Assembly (NCBI GenBank): GCA_037127255.1
Contig: JBANSL010000007.1
Location: 62,047,038 to 62,111,037 of the forward strand
Source of the DNA: Persicaria tinctoria
Taxonomy: Eukaryota > Streptophyta > Magnoliopsida > Caryophyllales > Polygonaceae
Direction: 5' to 3'
Length of the DNA: 64,000 bases
In this document: in pieces, positions 50,935 to 62,333 of the stretch
How the letters are laid out: each line of letters opens with the position of its first letter
Position numbering within the stretch: position 1 is the first letter of the stretch
Program-made: the position numbers and the translations under genes
The notes under the pieces: generated by a model
What the model was told of the DNA's origin: nothing
What the model saw: the letters and a program-made list of their open reading frames with translations, nothing else
Database searches by the model: none

Positions 50935-51935
50935 TGAAGGTTCGATAATGTAAAAACAATGTAATAAGAAATACTCTAGAAGGGGGGTTGAATAGAGTAT
51001 GCCCGTTTTTCGCAGAAAGTCTCAAGACTTTTGGAGCTTGTACCAAAACCTTTGAGATAAACCTGAATCACAAAGTTAAACAATTCGAACCAAGTGCGTA
51101 AATAAGGTAAAGCAAATAAGTAAAGAACACGAGTAATTGTTTACGAGGTTCAGCACAACTTGGCCTACGTCCCCGCCTAGGGTTCTTCCACAACCCTAGG
51201 ATTCAAAGGCTTTATTGATTGCTTAGCTTAGGATCCTAATAGCTCACCGAGAAGCCTCTCTCCTATATAATTGCAATCTAGTCAACTCACGTTCCCTTGG
51301 AGTCCTAGACCAATCTAGAAGAGCCCCACCTCTCTCAGCTATCTAGTACAATCCTCTAACTCTCGCAAATCAATAGCCTAGTGCAACTTCCCGAGTTATA
51401 AACTCTCGAGTAACACTTGAAATGAATATGTCCTATAAGCTCACAGTGACTCTCAAAGGCTTTGAAATAAACAACAAACTATTTGAGCGCTTAGCAGAGA
51501 GACACTTGGAAGACAGATCACTTGAATGAATGAAGCTCGTGTGTAGCACTTGTTCTTCTGTCTTCTCCTTCCTTTCCTTTATATAAAGAATGGAGCGTGA
51601 GAATCTTCAACATCAGATCTCCAACGGCTCCTTTTGAATCAGGCTTTGATCTTGGATCTTCTATTTAAGGATACTTCGAAACCATGATCTATTTTGAACT
51701 GATCTTCTCAACATGTATAAGGAAGGATGCAATCTTCGAATATACTTCCTGAAATGGTTAGTCATACATATATATATAATATAGTGGAAGTATATAATAA
51801 GATAAAATAATATACGAATAATAAGATAGGTTTTGTATTTCATCAACTGTTAATGCTCCAAGGCTTTTGACACAAATATCCTGTCAAAGCCTTTGGAACA
51901 TCTATTCCGATTTTCATCAAGGGAGGGAGTTATCA
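50935..51935 (-). repeat. 3' LTR of the copia element
   Basis: 1001 bp, left copy. Minus-strand TATA region CTTTATATAAAG at 51577-51588. An extra C in AGAGCCCCACC (near 51316) accounts for the 1-bp length difference from the right LTR. The 61-codon frame at 51661-51846 is an LTR shadow. Confidence 0.93.
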
Positions 51936-51947
51936 ATCTCCCCCTTG
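51936..51947 (-). promoter_or_regulatory. Polypurine tract of the copia element
   Basis: Minus strand CAAGGGGGAGAT directly abuts the 3' LTR, the expected place and composition for the primer of plus-strand DNA synthesis. Confidence 0.75.
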
Positions 51948-52295
51948 ATGAAAGACAAAACCTGTGCATCCCTACAACTTAGTCAAACAGATATATCAAA
52001 ATCAAAATCAAACTAAGTACCTGCAAGGGTTAGACAAATGTTGGATCAAAATTTTTAAAGCATGCAAAAAAAAAAAAAAAAAAAAAAAAACTATCCAACT
52101 GAAAACCATAAAACAAAAACCAAGGTCCTCCACGACCTTTAAACAGAGGTTTTCAAAGTCTAACGATCATCTCCCCCTTTTTGTCTTCCAACAAAGGGCG
52201 GAGGTAAAACAGTCACCAAATGTTTTGAAAACGTTTCCAAAAACCAGCAAAGTAACAAGTTTCAGGGGTGGGATAGGGTGGGATAAGGTTTAGGC
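51948..52295. other. 3' untranslated region of the copia element
   Basis: Non-coding stretch between the accessory gene and the polypurine tract. Includes a poly(A) run of about 24 at 52067-52090 on the + strand. Confidence 0.5.
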
Positions 52296-54008
52296 TCAGT
52301 CATCCGGAGCATCATCAGTGAGCCTCGTCCACAGTCCTTCCAGCATCGTTGAAATCCCGCTCATCGTTGTCATCAACTCCTTCTGCAGCTCCTTAATATC
52401 CAGGCGAACTTCCTCCAAGCCCAACTCTAGGTTGTCCATGCGTTCATCGAAAGCTGGAGCAGTGGGAAAGGCTTTTGAAGGAGTGGCAAGACTCAAGGTC
52501 CCTTGGGGAGACCGAGTGATGCCAATCTTTTCAAGGCCTTTAGAGTCGAACATACCCGTATGACGCAGCTGCTCTTCATTTTTGACATCAATTCCAGAAG
52601 CTTTGAAGATAGGGGTCAAAAGGGTAGCAAAGAGGAGGGGAGAGCCTTTTTGAGCTTTTCTGGCATGAGCCATGGTTCCAAGGATAGTGTTGGCCAGATC
52701 AGGATCAAGGCCATTGAGAATGCGGTAGAGCAGTACCATGGCATTGTCAGTAAGGAGTGAGCCAGAGTTAAGACGAGGTAGGAGGCATCTAACAATAATG
52801 TTAAAGGTAATTTTTGACTCAAGGGTTAGGGATGAGTGGGTGAGTTGCTTTGAGGTGCTGTTGGATGCTTCAGGTAAGAGATATTTGGCTCGGGCTAGGA
52901 TGATGCAATTTTCTTTTGAGGGGTTTATTTCAGCGGGTGGAACTGGTGTAGGTAAGCCTAAGGAATCTGCAAAATCATTGGAGTTGAGAGAGATTCTAAC
53001 CCCTTTGACGACAGACTCCAAAGACCAACCATCAGTGTCGTTTTTGGCTTTTAGGTTAATGTAGAAAAGTCGGGTAAGCTCGGGGTAGTGAACAGTCTCA
53101 AGGTTAAGAAGGTTCCAGGCTGGGGATTTTTTGAGGAGCTCAATGCAAGGTAACTTCAAATCTTCAAAGAACTCAACATCTAAAAATCAGAACAACTAAT
53201 CTTACGAGTTCGAAACTCGTCTACCCACTTACCAGCAGTCTCACCATCTTGAAACCAAGAGGAGGGCAAGGATTGATTTACCTGGATATAGGCCGGGGGG
53301 TCTGCATTCTTTCCGCGCAACTGTTGGAGCAGCTCTCTTGACAGGCGCTGCAAGACTCTTGACAGTGCCCTTCCTGGTGCGCTTGGGGGATGGAGGCTTG
53401 ACAGGAGCAGGGGCTTTCCGCTTCTTCGGAGACGGGGGAGGAGGAGAAGGAGAGGGAGATTCTTCCTCCTCTTCCTCAGACCCCGAGTCCTCAGCGGACC
53501 CCGCGTCATCTCCTTCTGGTTCCTCGTCCTCTCCAGATCCCTCTTGCTCCTCTTCTTCTTCTTCTTCTTCCTTAGGCTCCACCTCGGATGGAACCTCTTC
53601 GGCTTCGGCTTCCTTCCAAATCCGTTCAGCTTCTTCCTCGCCCTGTTTCTTAGCAAGCTCGGCCTCCTCATCAGCCTTTTTCTGCCTCAAGACCTCCTCC
53701 TCGGCTTCCTTGGCAGCATCTCGCTCCAGGGCGGCATCAAGGCCGCCTTCCTCTTCTTCCTCGTCCTCTTCCTCAGCCAGGATCTTTCTCTTCCCCTTTT
53801 GTTTAGCACTCAGGGGTTTCTTAGCAGCGCGCTTTTGAGAGCCTTTGGGAGTCGTGGCCGTGCTCGCCTTAATGGTGCTCTGGACAACTGCTGGGATGAT
53901 GGCTTGAGTAGCAGGTTCAGGTATGGGAGAGGTAGCAGTGGCCTGGTGTCCCTTGGGGGTGGCGCCAAGTCTTTTGGGAGTGACAGCTTTCTTGGTTTTG
54001 GGTGCCAT
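52296..54008 (-). CDS. Two-exon accessory gene of the copia element (plant transposon protein)
   Basis: Exon 1 54008-53282 and exon 2 53179-52296 join in frame across a 102-bp GT...AG intron; product 536 residues. The N-terminal half is low-complexity: a basic start (MAPKTKKAVTPKRLG), a long Glu/Lys coiled coil with acidic runs, a Ser/Pro stretch and a KRKAP/KRTRK basic patch that could be a nuclear signal. The C-terminal half fits the 'putative plant transposon protein' domain (PF20167): VHYPELTRLFYINLKAKN, GVRISLNSNDFADSLGLP, then IIVRCLLPRLNSGSLLTDNA with NGLDPDLANTILGTM, and a final coiled coil. It is downstream of pol, on the same strand as the genomic RNA, yet keeps an intron. Its own ATG has a CT-rich leader upstream. 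Function unknown; SIRE-type elements often carry an extra gene here. Confidence 0.75.
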
Positions 54009-54473
54009 GGAAGTAGTCGGTTAGGGTTTCTTTGAGAGGTTGAAGATGAAGGAGTGGAAAGGGTTTGGAAAACTCTGAGTGTGGGTTGTAATCGGGTACA
54101 TGATTGGTTTAAGTAGAGAGAGAGGGTGACAGATTGATGGGATGGGTTTAGGGTTCCAAGGAAAGAAATCATTACATTGCTAAGACTTGAAAGGTTTTCA
54201 ATTTCAAATTCAAATTCAAATAACCATTAAAATCGGACAAGGTAACAAAAAATATATTTCCAAAAATATCTTAACGGTTAAGGAAATCATAGAAATAGGC
54301 AATTTTTGAAATCCGATTAAAACAAATATAATTGATTAAATATCTAAAAAGATATTAACCAAAAATATATGATCCGATATATGTACTCCACTGTTCAGTT
54401 TGCAGACCTTGTCATAACTCTCAAAGGTCTTGACACTGAGTGGAGTTTATCTTTCGTAAAGGGAAAGCTCCCC
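54009..54473. other. Spacer and likely promoter of the copia accessory gene
   Basis: Pyrimidine-rich minus-strand leader (CCCTCTCTCTCTACTTAAAC), then AT-rich sequence. No gene seen; no clear TATA box. A promoter here would explain expression independent of gag-pol. Confidence 0.4.
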
Positions 54474-55322
54474 CTACGAAAGTGCATCCTTGTTAAGCAT
54501 CCCAATCTCTCGTCTAATGAAGGTGAACCTGTCATCTGCCAAAGGCTTAGTAAAAATGTCAGCCCATTGATAATCAGTAGAAATAAAAGATATGGACACA
54601 TCACCTTTTTCAACATGATCTCTAATGAAATGATGCCTTACATCAATATGCTTGGTCCTTGAATGCTGAACAGGATTCTTAGTGATGGATATGGCACTTG
54701 TATTGTCACACTTAATTGGGATACCCTTGAGGTTGATGCCAAGATCTCGCATTTGTTGAGCTATCCAAAGGATTTGGGAGCAACAAGCTCCATCTGCAAT
54801 GTATTCGGCTTCTGCAGTGGATAGAGCGACTGAATTTTGCTTCTTTGAGTGCCAACTGATCAAGGATGCTCCTAAGAATTGGCAACATCCTGATGTGCTC
54901 TTCCTATCCACCTTGTAGCCTGCAAAATCCGCATCAGAATATCCAATTAAAGTGAAATCCTTTTGCTTTGGGCACCATAGTCCGAGTTCCTTAGTGCCAT
55001 TGAGATATCGAAAGATCCTCTTCACAACCACAAGGTGAGATTCTTTGGGATCAGCTTGAAACCTAGCACACATGCAAACACTAAACATGATGTCAGGTCT
55101 ACTAGCCGTGAGATATAATAAAGATCCAATCATTCCTCGATACTCCTTTTGATTGACACTTGTTCCAGTCTTGTCTTGATCTAGAGACAACGTTGAGCTC
55201 ATGGGAGTCTTGGCTGCCTTGGATTGATCCATCTTGAACTTCTTCAAGAGATCCTTAGTGTACTTGCTTTGGTTAACGAAGATCCCTTTCTTGGATTGAT
55301 GAACTTGTAACCCAAAAAGAAG
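54474..55322 (-). pseudogene. Copia pol, RT end and RNase H, frameshifted
   Basis: Open from about 55247 to 54474 with the copia RNase H and flanks: GMIGSLLYLTASRPDIMFSV, GYSDADFAGYKVDRKSTSGC, LSTAEAEYIADGACCSQILW, KTKHIDVRHHFI-like SRTKHIDVRHHFIRDH and ADIFTKPLADDRF. The frame is one base off the upstream pol part; a one-base loss near 55340 (after FFLG) explains it, as the expected sequence continues in the new frame directly after. The RNase H itself looks complete. Confidence 0.88.
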
Positions 55323-57724
55323 TTGAGTTCACCCATCAAGCTCATCTCAAATTCGTTGCACATAATGTCAGAAAATTCCTTGCACAAAGATGTGTTAGTA
55401 GCACCAAATAATATATCAACATAAATTTGAATAACCAAAATATCCTTTCCTTTGGTCTTGATAAAAAGAGTCTTGTCGATCAACCCCCTTTTAAAATCAT
55501 TTTCTAAAAGATATTTTAACAAGCGCTCGTACCAAGCTCTTGGGGCTTGTTTCAAACCATAAAGCGCTTTGTCAAGTTTGTAAACATGATTGGGGAATTC
55601 TGAGCTTTCAAAACCTGGGGGTTGAGCAACATAAACTTCTTCTAAGAAACCATTAAGAAAAGCACACTTGACATCCATCTGATATAACTTTATGCTCATA
55701 AAAGATGCAAATGCTAATAAAATGCGAATGGCTTCAAGCCTGGCTACGGGAGCAAAAGTCTCCTCGTAGTCAATACCTTCCTCTTGATTGTAGCCTTGGG
55801 CAACAAGCCTTGCCTTGTTCTTTACAATCTTACCATTCTCATCCAGCTTGTTTCGAAATACCCATCGTGTGCCAATGACTGATTGATGCTTTGGTCTAGG
55901 CTTCAAAGTCCAGACTTTGTTCCTCTCAAATTCATTAAGTTCACTTTGCATAGCTATAATCCAGTCTGGCTCCTGAAGTGCCTCATTTACCTTCTTTGGC
56001 TCAATAAGAGAAACAAACGCGTTAAAAGCACAAAGATCTTTAAGTTTAGAACGAGTTTGAACAATAGAAGTAGGGTCAGAAATGATATCCTTTAATGAGT
56101 GTGATGGGGAGTATTTGAATTTCCTTTTGCTAGTCTCAACTCCTTGATTCGTCACACCATCAGGATTGATTTGTGGTACATCTGACTCCGTGGTCCTGTT
56201 AGGTTCAGTTACAGCAGTTTCGGACATCTCAACACTGTTGAATTGGACACCAAGGGCTTTGGACGCATCTTCAACACCTTGGGCCAATTCTTCAGTGTTA
56301 AGAATCGGTTCCTGCATGTTCCTCTTCTCTGTGTTCTTGGTAGCAGCATCATCACCTTCCTCATTCTCTTCATGGATGTTAAGATCTATATCTGCAACAC
56401 TTTCACTCAAAGCACCATCATTGCATTCATGAAAGATAACATGTATACTTTCTTCAACTACCTGGGTCCTTTTATTGAAGATTCTATAAGCTTTGCTACT
56501 CGTGGAATAGCCAAGAAATATACCTTCATTACTACGCGCATCAAATTTCCCAAGGTTATCTTTTCCATTGTTATGAACAAAACAAGTACAGCCAAAGGGT
56601 TTAAAATAAGATATAAGTGGTTTGCGGCCTTTGAAAAGTTCATAAGGAGTTTTCTTTAAGATGGAACGAATAAGACAATGATTTAAAATGTAGTTAGTTC
56701 TGTTAACAGCTTCAGCCCAATAGGTTTTAGGTAACGCATTTTTTAAAAGCATAGTCTTGGCCATATCCTCTAAGGTACGGTTCTTGCGTTCCACAACCCC
56801 GTTTTGTTGAGGTGTCCTAGGAGCAGAAAAGTTATGGGAGATGCCATATTTAGCACAAAACAAATCATATTGAAGTTGATCAAACTCCCTACCATGATCA
56901 CTCCGAATAGACACTATGGGCTCATTTCTTAAAGTTTGCAACTCCTTACAAAGTTTTGAAAACTCAAATAAGGCCTCTGATTTTTCTTTCAAAAATGCAA
57001 CCCAAGTATATCTTGAAAAATCATCGACAACAACTAGCATGTACTTTTTACCATTGGGAGATTTGACTCGCATAGGACCACATAAATCCATATGTAAAAG
57101 TTCAAGGGGTCTAGAAGAACTTACAACCTTTTTGGGTTTGAAGGAGCTACGTGTTTGTTTACCTCGTGTGCAAGCATTGCACATGTCAATACCTTCGAAG
57201 TCCATCTCAGGTAGCCCTCTTACAAGCCCTTTGGACACAAGCTTCTGTAGTGTATGTGGACTCACATGACCGAGTCTCCTGTGCCAAAGATTTGGATCGT
57301 CCGTCAAGGCCTTTAAACAGGTTAAGCTTCCTTGTGCCACTTGATCAGCATTTACAGCGTATATGTTGTTGTAACGATATGCATTCAGAATAACTTCACC
57401 TGTATCATCTCTGCACACTATACATCTTTTCTTGTTAAATCTGACATTGTTACCACTATCACATAATTGAGAAACGCTAAGCAGATTATACTTTAAACCA
57501 TTAACAAGATAGACATTTTTAATACTATGGCTGGAATCACTTCCAACACTACCAATACCAACAATTTCGCATTTCCCTTTGTCACCAAGAGTGATTGTTC
57601 CCGTGGATTGCTCCTTTAGATCATGAAAGAGAGAACTCTTCCCACTCATATGCCTCGAGCAACCACTATCAATAATCCATTTGTGTTCTTTCACCTTGGT
57701 GATCTCCTGCAAAACAAACATCAA
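55244..57724 (-). pseudogene. Copia pol: protease, integrase and damaged RT
   Basis: 826 open codons. Protease [10 protein letters not shown] near residue 19, integrase zinc site [15 protein letters not shown] ... CNACTRGK, catalytic block HMDLCGP ... RSDHGREFD ... [11 protein letters not shown], then RT from about RTRSKLKDL (residue ~580): [38 protein letters not shown]. The RT active site reads [10 protein letters not shown], one residue short of YVDD..FG, so one catalytic Asp is missing (about 55415-55423). The frame starts one base off gag (overlap ATGA at 57721-57724), unlike the single ORF of most copia elements. This enzyme could not polymerise. Confidence 0.9.
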
Positions 57725-59520
57725 CCTTTGTGGCTAGAACAATAAGCAAATTTGGATCCATTGTTGGGGTAAACCATATTTGGTAAAATAGTGCCTTTTG
57801 GAACCCAAACTTGTGTTATCCGTTCTTTTCTCAAATGAACAGGAAATGTATTACGAATAATATATGAATCCTTTATTCTATAAGGGTAGGTCTCTTTTAC
57901 ATGTCCTTTTCTAGCACAATGGTGACATATAGGAGAGGTTCTGCTTCCTTTAGCCTTTACAAAAGTGGTAATGTGTTGCTTCTTTAAAAACTTTGGATTG
58001 TAACCAATACCACTTTTGTTTAGAGAGCTTTGTTGCTCACCCAACATCTTATCGAGAGTGCCTTTGGATTTGGTAAAACTTATGAGGGCTGTCTGTTGGT
58101 CTAGAATCTTATTATTCAGGGAGATCTTCTCGTTCTCTAAGTTATGATGCACATTTCTTAGAGAGGAGAGATCTTGCTTGAGTTCAGATTTCTCCGAATC
58201 AAGCGTCTTGACTTTAATGTCAAGACCTGAATAAGAAGCTTCAAGACCTTTGACCCTCATAGACAGATCATCAATAGTTCTTTCCTGCTCCACAGTTCTC
58301 TTAATAAGAATATTAGTTTGGGCAATAAGCTTCTCTTCATTGGCAATCATATTTGAAAGGAATTCCGATAATACCTCTTTTGGGCTTTCCATAAGTTCTC
58401 TTACAGTAGCTTCAAGCTTTTCATCGTGGGATTCATCTCCAGAAGCCATGAGACAAATGTTGGCCTTTTCATCGTCGGAGTCAGAGTCGGAATCACTCCA
58501 AGTAGCTACCATGGCTTTCTTCTTCCATTTGTCACCTTTCTTGGGCTGGCTTTTTGTCTTTTGAGGGCAGTCCTTCACAAGATGATCTGTTTCACCACAT
58601 TCAAAACAAGACAACGGTTTAGTCTTCTTTTCAAACTTTTTGTATTGAGACTTACCTCGAAATTTTGAAGACTCTGATTCATCCTTGTTGTTGAATTGAT
58701 TCTTCATTTTGAGAATTCTAGCAAGGCATCTTGTGATGAGAGAAAAAGGATCATCCTCATCGTCATCCTCATCTTCGGAATCAGATCCATCCTTGGGCTC
58801 ATCCTTCTTAGACTTGAGTGCTAATTTCTTGGTGCTAGCTGGAAGTTCTCCATCGTCTTCATTAAGGATCATCTCATGCGTGATCAGCTTCCCAAGAAGG
58901 TCATCAAGGGGTAGAGTAGTGAGGTCCTGGGCTTCCTCTATAGCTGTTACTTTTGGACCCCATTTCTCCTTTGGAAGGCACCTCAGTATCTTTCTTACTT
59001 TCTCCACATTGGTAAAGCTCTTGCCGAGAGAGTCAAGGTTGTTGGTAATTTCTGTGAACCGTGTGAACATGGCCTTGATTGACTCATCAGACTTCATCTT
59101 AAAGAGCTCGTACTTTCGAAGGAAGATGCTGATCTTGGTGTCTTTTACTTGGCTCGTTCCTTCATAGGTGACGACCAACTTATCCCAAATCTCTTTCGCT
59201 GACCTACAAGAAGAGATACGGTTAAACTCATCAGTGCTAAGACCACAATAAAGTAAGTTAATAGCCCTGTAGTTCTTGGAGATGGTTTCAAGATCTGCTT
59301 GGTTGTATTCAGACTCCTTCTTTGCAATTTTGGTGTCATTTGGTCCTTCCTTCTCTGGAATCTTCGGACCATTCTCTATAATGTTCCAAAGCTCTAGATC
59401 TTGGTCTATGATGAACATCTTCATCAAAGATCTCTAGTGGACAAAGTTGTTTCCTACAAAGAGTGGCGGTCTGCTTGTGGACCTTCCCTGTGCAAATCCT
59501 CTGCTTGCTTCACCAGACAT
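57721..59520 (-). pseudogene. Copia gag with an early in-frame stop
   Basis: Natural start ATG is at 59520 (MSGEASRGFAQG ... NNFVH), but codon 29 is TAG (59434-59436) where copia Gag has Trp; after it the frame is open for 568 codons to 57721. Gag features follow: MKMFIIDQDLELWNIIENGP, the UBN2-like core (IKAMFTRFTEITNNLDSLGK), a CCHC knuckle CFECGETDHLVKDCP, acidic repeats, a long coiled coil (about 370-490), and a second knuckle CHHCARKGHVKETYP that has lost its last Cys. A single base change (TGG to TAG) accounts for the stop. The protein would form the virus-like particle. Confidence 0.88.
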
Positions 59521-59563
59521 GATCGAAAACTCACAAGATTGTTAGATCAAAAGCAGTGAGTAA

Positions 59564-59578
59564 AGCTCTGATACCAAT
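59564..59578 (-). promoter_or_regulatory. Primer binding site of the copia element
   Basis: Minus strand ATTGGTATCAGAGC next to the end of the 5' LTR; TGGTATCAGAGC is complementary to the 3' end of plant initiator tRNA-Met, the usual copia primer. Confidence 0.92.
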
Positions 59579-60578
59579 TGAAGGTTCGATAATGTAAAAA
59601 CAATGTAATAAGAAATACTCTAGAAGGGGGGTTGAATAGAGTATGCCCGTTTTTCGCAGAAAGTCTCAAGACTTTTGGAGCTTGTACCAAAACCTTTGAG
59701 ATAAACCTGAATCACAAAGTTAAACAATTCGAACCAAGTGCGGAAATAAGGTAAAGCAAATAAGTAAAGAACACGAGTAATTGTTTACGAGGTTCAGCAC
59801 AACTTGGCCTACGTCCCCGCCTAGGGTTCTTCCACAACCCTAGGATTCAAAGGCTTTATTGATTGCTTAGCTTAGGATCCTAATAGCTCACCGAGAAGCC
59901 TCTCTCCTATACAATTGCAATCTAGTCAACTCACGTTCCCTTGGAGTCCTAGACCAATCTAGAAGAGCCCACCTCTCTCAGCTATCTAGTACAATCCTCT
60001 AACTCTCGCAAATCAATAGCCTAGTGCAACTTCCCGAGTTATAAACTCTCGAGTAACACTTGAAATGAATATGTCCTATAAGCTCACAGTGACTCTCAAA
60101 GGCTTTGAAATAAACAACAAACTATTTGAGCGCTTAGCAGAGAGACACTTGGAAGACAGATCGCTTGAATGAATGAAGCTCGTGTGTAGCACTTGTTCTT
60201 CTGTCTTCTCCTTCCTTTCCTTTATATAAATCATGGAGCGTGAGAATCTTCAACATCAGATCTCCAACGGCTCCTTTTGAATCAGGCTTTGATCTTGGAT
60301 CTTCTATTTAAGGATACTTCGAAGCCATGATCTATTTTGAACTGATCTTCTCAACATGTATAAGGAAGGATGCAATCTTCGAATATACTTCCTGAAATGG
60401 TTAGTCATACATATATATATAATATAGTGGAAGTATATAATAAGATAAAATAATATACGAATAATAAGATAGGTTTTGTATTTCATCAACTGTTAATGCT
60501 CCAAGGCTTTTGACACAAATATCCTGTCAAAGCCTTTGGAACATCTATTCCGATTTTCATCAAGGGAGGGAGTTATCA
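59579..60578 (-). repeat. 5' LTR of the copia element
   Basis: 1000 bp, right copy. TATA region TTTATATAAA at 60221-60230 on the palindromic minus strand. Differs from the left LTR at about six bases and one indel. Confidence 0.93.
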
Positions 60579-60583
60579 CTATG

Positions 60584-62333
60584 CATTCATAACAGGTTGA
60601 CATAATCAACTTTACATGCACGTGGAATAGGCTAAAACTTATCATCTCATGTACTAATCATGCTTGGCATATTAAGATCATGTACGCACGAACCGACACT
60701 AGACATACGCAGCATAAGTTATATACGACATAGCGGGCATTATAGGACATCACATGTATAATTCATTACTCATTTTAAGTGTACACATAAACAGGTCAAA
60801 ACAATGTGGGTTCTAGGTAAGCATGTTATGAAGCACTCTACTAATCATGTCAGGGGATATGGTGAAGTCATTTGGGCATAACAACTACCACATCAAATAC
60901 AACCATGTTCATATAACAAGACAAGTATGGCACACAGTTGTGAGGGTCTATAATTAAAAGGCATACGTCCTACATGGCACTAGAAACACTCATTAAGCAT
61001 GTACATAGTCAACGAGGTTTAATTCGGTTAACTTAGCATGCTAAGAATTTATTTCATATGTTAATCATTCGACAAGGGTTGACCTCACTATCATGGACCT
61101 AAATCAAGGGAGAGAAACAATCATGGAAATTCATACATGTGGCACATATACTCATTCATAATTGCAATCATGCAAGATATCAAACAAGTCATGCTAAAAT
61201 ATATCAATGCATTATGCCATGCAATTAGAAGGAGAGTTACTATTACAACCGGACAGAATCCTCCAAGGACAATCACCGACTCATTACCCCGTTTCCCGTG
61301 GGACACTAGTATGACTCCCTTGGTAGGACACAAGGACATTCACGTTGTTTCCGAGAGGTGGGGATAGAACTCGTGTTTAGACTCTTGTGGAAAGAAGACA
61401 TGGGGGACCATTACGAGGGTCAAAGGGATGACTCCATGAGATAACTCACTCCTAACTCCAAACTACTTCAGTCATCACGTCCACTAACATACTCAAGTAA
61501 CCCTCACATCCGACATGATTCCGAAAGTAATTAGTTGACCAACCCAAATTTCCCGTGGAAGACACCAACCTCACGTACGAGACTCGATAGAAGCATAGAT
61601 GGTGGGATACCAAACAGGACTCGAAACGGGGAGAACAGACGCTCCTCGACCCTTTCTAACATGCCTAAATGTTTTTGGTAGGACGGTTGACGGAGTCAGA
61701 ATCATCAGGGGTTTGAATTATGGAAGAGGTATTCCAACAAGACAGGAATTCAAATGACATAAGAACGAGGTATTCTCCCGCTATCCCGTTTGCACAGTTA
61801 TTCATTACATGATTCAAGTCAAGGCATACTGATTAGTTCTCTATCCTAAGCACAATAACACTCAGCATGGAAGCAATCAACATGATTAATATGATCCTCT
61901 TCGAGGAGGATCGCCCTTGGGCCCAGTTGGATATAACGCATATAATCACATAAACGATCTATGTCGTCCTTCGAGGGACATCAGACCAGAGGGGCAAATA
62001 TCTCCGGTCTCCTAACCCATGTCACTCCAACCTTCAGTTCCTTGGAGTCTTCAAGTCCACCTGTAAAAGAATAAGCTATATTTTGCCTACCCTTTCCCAA
62101 CTACATCCAATAGGGATGGTCTAACGCCTTTACTACCCCTTCGTTTGCCTTTGTTTAATTACAAGATTTATTAAGTCAAGTTCATATTTGGTCAATTTGA
62201 GTTAGTCATATTCAATTCATTTTTCCCTTTCTAAAACATTTAAAAAAAAAACATTTGAAAACCTTGGGCCATTTTCAAAACCACTTCAACCTATCATACT
62301 CGGTTTGCATAACCTATGCTCTGATACCAACTT
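60584..62333. other. LARD-like element interior, right part (5' side)
   Basis: No coding region found. Continues the C/A-rich, low-complexity interior. In the element's own direction it follows the primer site and would be its leader; no gag-like frame is present. Frames at 61121-61339 and 61137-61367 overlap on opposite strands and have no known domain. Confidence 0.45.
62318..62329 (-). promoter_or_regulatory. Primer binding site of the LARD-like element
   Basis: Minus strand TGGTATCAGAGC, four bases inside the right LTR (TTACA|AAGT|TGG...). Complementary to initiator tRNA-Met. This fixes the element's direction as leftward. Confidence 0.88.

Larger units (their letters stand above)
50935..60578 (-). 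mobile_element. Young Ty1/copia LTR retrotransposon with an extra gene
   Basis: 9,644 bp inserted in the LARD-like element. LTRs of 1001 and 1000 bp begin TGAAGGTTCGATAATG and end GGGAGTTATCA; the duplication CTATG is at 50930-50934 and 60579-60583. gag-pol is on the minus strand with the order Gag, protease, integrase, RT, RNase H. The primer site TTGGTATCAGAGC follows the right LTR, and AAGGGGGAGAT abuts the left one as polypurine tract. LTRs differ at about six bases plus one indel (0.6-0.7%), about 0.25 million years at 1.3e-8. Integrase and RT motifs resemble the SIRE/Maximus group. An additional spliced gene lies between pol and the 3' LTR. The coding region is broken in at least four places. 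Confidence 0.95.

Noticed and set aside
53338..54035. Long + strand frames rich in Ser and Phe/Leu (166 and 163 codons)
   Set aside because: Shadows of the acidic, repetitive coding sequence of the copia accessory gene on the other strand.
57721..57745. A 20-bp intron between copia gag and pol (GTTGATG...TTTGCAG)
   Set aside because: Too short to splice and the resulting frame does not give the protease; a frameshift is simpler.
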